Source of the DNA: Helicobacter pylori | Lineage (GTDB): Bacteria; Campylobacterota; Campylobacteria; Campylobacterales; Helicobacteraceae | Assembly: GCF_001653475.1 (NCBI RefSeq) | Contig: NZ_CP011487.1 | Span: 372,001-436,000, forward strand | Direction of reading: 5' to 3' | Length of the DNA: 64,000 nucleotides | Part shown: one piece after another, positions 62,229-64,000 of the stretch | Layout of the letters: each line of letters opens with the position of its first letter | Position numbering within the stretch: the first letter of the stretch is position 1 | The notes under the pieces: generated by a model | The model's database searches: none | Told to the model about the DNA's origin: nothing | The model's input: the letters and a program-made list of their open reading frames with translations, nothing else | Program-made: the position numbers and the translations under genes

Positions 62229-62358
62229 TGGAGTTTATTTTAAAGGCTAATCCCTTAGGTTGGTTTGCTAATAACACACTAGCATGAAAGGGGTGATAAA
62301 CCAAATCAAACATGAGATTAAACCCTTCCCCTAGTTACGCTTTTTAAATCCATCACAT

Positions 62359-62377
62359 CCCATGCTTTAAGCATGGG
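62359..62377. repeat. 19-base perfect palindrome after vacA
   Basis: CCCATGCTTTAAGCATGGG, nine-base arms around a single T. It lies 15 bases beyond the vacA stop on the minus strand. There is no T run behind it on either strand, so it is not a textbook terminator, though it may stabilise or end the vacA transcript. Confidence 0.6.
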
Positions 62378-62391
62378 TTTAAGAGCGGTAT

Positions 62392-64000
62392 TTAGAAACT
62401 ATACCTCATTCCTAAATTGGAAGCGAAATGGCTTGCATTGGAAATCAAGTTGTGTAAATAAATAAAGCCCAAATTCAAAAACACTTCTTTAGCCAATTGC
62501 AATTCCCCACCCATCATCACTCTAGCATGGGTATTTAAAGGATTGCGAGCGGCATTCACTTTAAAGGTGTTTAAAGACACCGCATTGCTAGAACCAAAAT
62601 TAGCAAATTCTTGTAAAACTCCAGCATTCATATAGAAGTATGAAGTGTCCCCATAATAATAACGCGCTTCCACATTAGCACTAGCGTTGAATAAATGCTG
62701 ACTGCTTGCACCATTTTTTAAAGCCACTTTATGGGTGCTGTTGCTTTCAAAGTTGGTTGAACCTAAATGGTTATAGCTCACGCCCACGCTTGGTTTTAAC
62801 ACTAAAGCGTTCCTAAAAAACACAAAGTCATAACCATAGCTCGCTCTTGTTGCAGCGCCATAGGCTAAGTAATTATAGCTTTGATTCAAATCTCGCAATA
62901 AAGCGCTTTTGAAATTCAAGCTTGATTGATCACTCCCTACAGCTCCTTGAGCTTCAAAATCAAATTCATGCCGGTTAGCAAAGATACGGCTATACACGCC
63001 AAAATTAGCGTTATTGACCCCAGAGTTAAGAGAGTTCGCTTGGTTACTAAAAGAGCTATAACCATAGCTTCCAAATCCGCCCACAATGGCTTCCACTTTC
63101 TCATTAAGGTAAGCATCTACGCCTGCGCTTGTGCCATACAATGAAGTGTTGCCACCGCTATTTAGGCTCGCTCCTCCAATAGCGTTAGCCCAAACATTGG
63201 TGGGTTTTTCATATTTAGGGGCAAATTGATACAACACTTCTGCCGCGCTTTCTAAAGCAGCGAATCTTTGGCCTTTTAAAGCTTGTAAGCGTTGGGCGAA
63301 CGAGTCAATATTGTTGGTGTGCCTCCTGGAGAGATTGACTAAACGAGAATTTAAAATCATCGCATTGCTCAAGCTCAAAGTTTGTAAGCCGCTTGTCTTA
63401 TGCTCTAAACTGGCTATGTTGTTTAAAGCGTCAGTGGCCGCATTCAATTGCTTGGTGATTTCACCAGTGCTTGTGGAATCAATCATGGTTCTGGCATAAC
63501 CCGCATCATGGCTATCAATCAATAAGGTTTGTAAGAGATCCCTACCTTTTGCACCTGAGTTAGCATAAAGCGTGTCAATATCGCTAGAGCGGTTAGCCAA
63601 TTCAAACACGCTTTCAATAGTGCCAAAATCATGCTTATTGATAGCGACTAAATTAGGAGTGGCGTGAGCGAAAGGAGCGTTCTTTATAAGAGCGTAGCTA
63701 GCGAAACGCGCATTTTTAGTGCTGTTTTCAGCGTTTTTGGGTAAATCTGTAGGATTAGTAGGTGTTGTAGCATTACCTAAATAACGCACAGAGATTTTAG
63801 AGCCATTAGCCGTTTTACTGATACCTAAATTTTTCCATGCCTTACCGATAAGATACTTGTAATTGTCAGGGTTATTCACCATGGCTTGATTGCCGATAGC
63901 CATCCCGCATGCTTTAATGTCATCGGTATTTCGCACCACACAAGTATCCATGCGGTTATTGTTGTTATAAAGGGCTAGGCGCTCGTTGAATTGTTCTATT
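62392..64000 (-). CDS. vacA: vacuolating cytotoxin VacA, C-terminal part
   Basis: C-terminal 536 codons of the secreted pore-forming toxin; the gene continues beyond the window and reads [20 protein letters not shown] at the edge. Visible parts: the end of the p55 passenger ([17 protein letters not shown] with its two cysteines), the secreted alpha-peptide region, and the autotransporter beta-barrel from about [13 protein letters not shown] to the last residues SNLGMRYSF with terminal Phe. The frame is fully open. The s, i and m allele regions lie outside the window. Confidence 0.97.
   Translation of the reverse strand, partial: IEQFNERLALYNNNNRMDTCVVRNTDDIKACGMAIGNQAMVNNPDNYKYLIGKAWKNLGISKTANGSKISVRYLGNATTPTNPTDLPKNAENSTKNARFASYALIKNAPFAHATPNLVAINKHDFGTIESVFELANRSSDIDTLYANSGAKGRDLLQTLLIDSHDAGYARTMIDSTSTGEITKQLNAATDALNNIASLEHKTSGLQTLSLSNAMILNSRLVNLSRRHTNNIDSFAQRLQALKGQRFAALESAAEVLYQFAPKYEKPTNVWANAIGGASLNSGGNTSLYGTSAGVDAYLNEKVEAIVGGFGSYGYSSFSNQANSLNSGVNNANFGVYSRIFANRHEFDFEAQGAVGSDQSSLNFKSALLRDLNQSYNYLAYGAATRASYGYDFVFFRNALVLKPSVGVSYNHLGSTNFESNSTHKVALKNGASSQHLFNASANVEARYYYGDTSYFYMNAGVLQEFANFGSSNAVSLNTFKVNAARNPLNTHARVMMGGELQLAKEVFLNLGFIYLHNLISNASHFASNLGMRYSF

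Noticed and set aside
62359..62377. Palindrome as an intrinsic vacA terminator
   Set aside because: The stem is perfect but a T run is absent on both strands, so it is listed as a repeat only.

Overview
The window is chromosomal DNA of Helicobacter pylori. It carries the C-terminal part of the vacuolating cytotoxin VacA, the catalase-like protein KapA, HofC/HofD and HorE family outer membrane proteins, the orphan regulator HP1021, the fused IspDF enzyme, a cbpA-hspR-rarA heat-shock operon, and the AT-rich, tightly overlapping, poly-T/poly-C-bearing genes typical of the species. Gene order follows three blocks that lie apart in the commonly used reference (as I remember it): an HP1037-HP1010-like block (1-25.8 kb), an HP0462-HP0487-like block (25.85-56.8 kb) and an HP0895-HP0887-like block (57.1 kb to the end). 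The strain is therefore rearranged relative to that reference.

Region 1 (1-7.9 kb): end of pepQ, folK, and the flagellar run flhF-flhG-(small membrane protein)-fliA-fliM-fliY, then two small genes and, convergently, fur with its AT-rich self-operator. Region 2 (8-25.8 kb, mostly minus strand): the rarA-hspR-cbpA heat-shock operon, an outer membrane protein, a 5'-3' exonuclease gene with no clear start codon, HP1021, ispDF, htrA, an amino acid permease, pgsA, a membrane protein, a FabL-type enoyl-ACP reductase, dapA, an M16 peptidase, pyrD, ppk and tRNA-Pro(UGG).

Region 3 (25.85-31.7 kb): a type I restriction-modification locus. hsdS is intact, hsdM has a one-base insertion, and hsdR has two lesions: a C10 tract set to the wrong length and an upstream 2-base loss. 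Region 4 (31.7-47 kb): a Maf/DUF115 motility protein, four poorly characterised genes, pepF, a KefB-like antiporter, horE, a thoroughly decayed molybdate transporter modABD, gltX, a frameshifted N6-adenine methyltransferase and a GT9 glycosyltransferase. Region 5 (47-52.5 kb): typA, a D12-class adenine methylase with a possible nuclease partner, an intact C5-cytosine methyltransferase, a broken gene after it, and a diverged scar of a second copy of the cytosine methyltransferase. Region 6 (52.5-64 kb): kapA, hofC, hofD, remnants of an HP0894/HP0895-type toxin-antitoxin pair, a hotdog thioesterase, an SDR, fecDE, a split GT8 glycosyltransferase, and vacA running off the end.

The clearest theme is gene decay by small frameshifts in accessory functions (restriction-modification, LPS glycosylation, toxin-antitoxin, molybdate uptake) beside an intact housekeeping and virulence backbone. 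Loss of molybdenum functions is described for East Asian H. pylori, so an East Asian-type lineage is a reasonable inference, though not proven here. I found no CRISPR array, insertion sequence, prophage or rRNA gene, and no clearly new multi-gene system.
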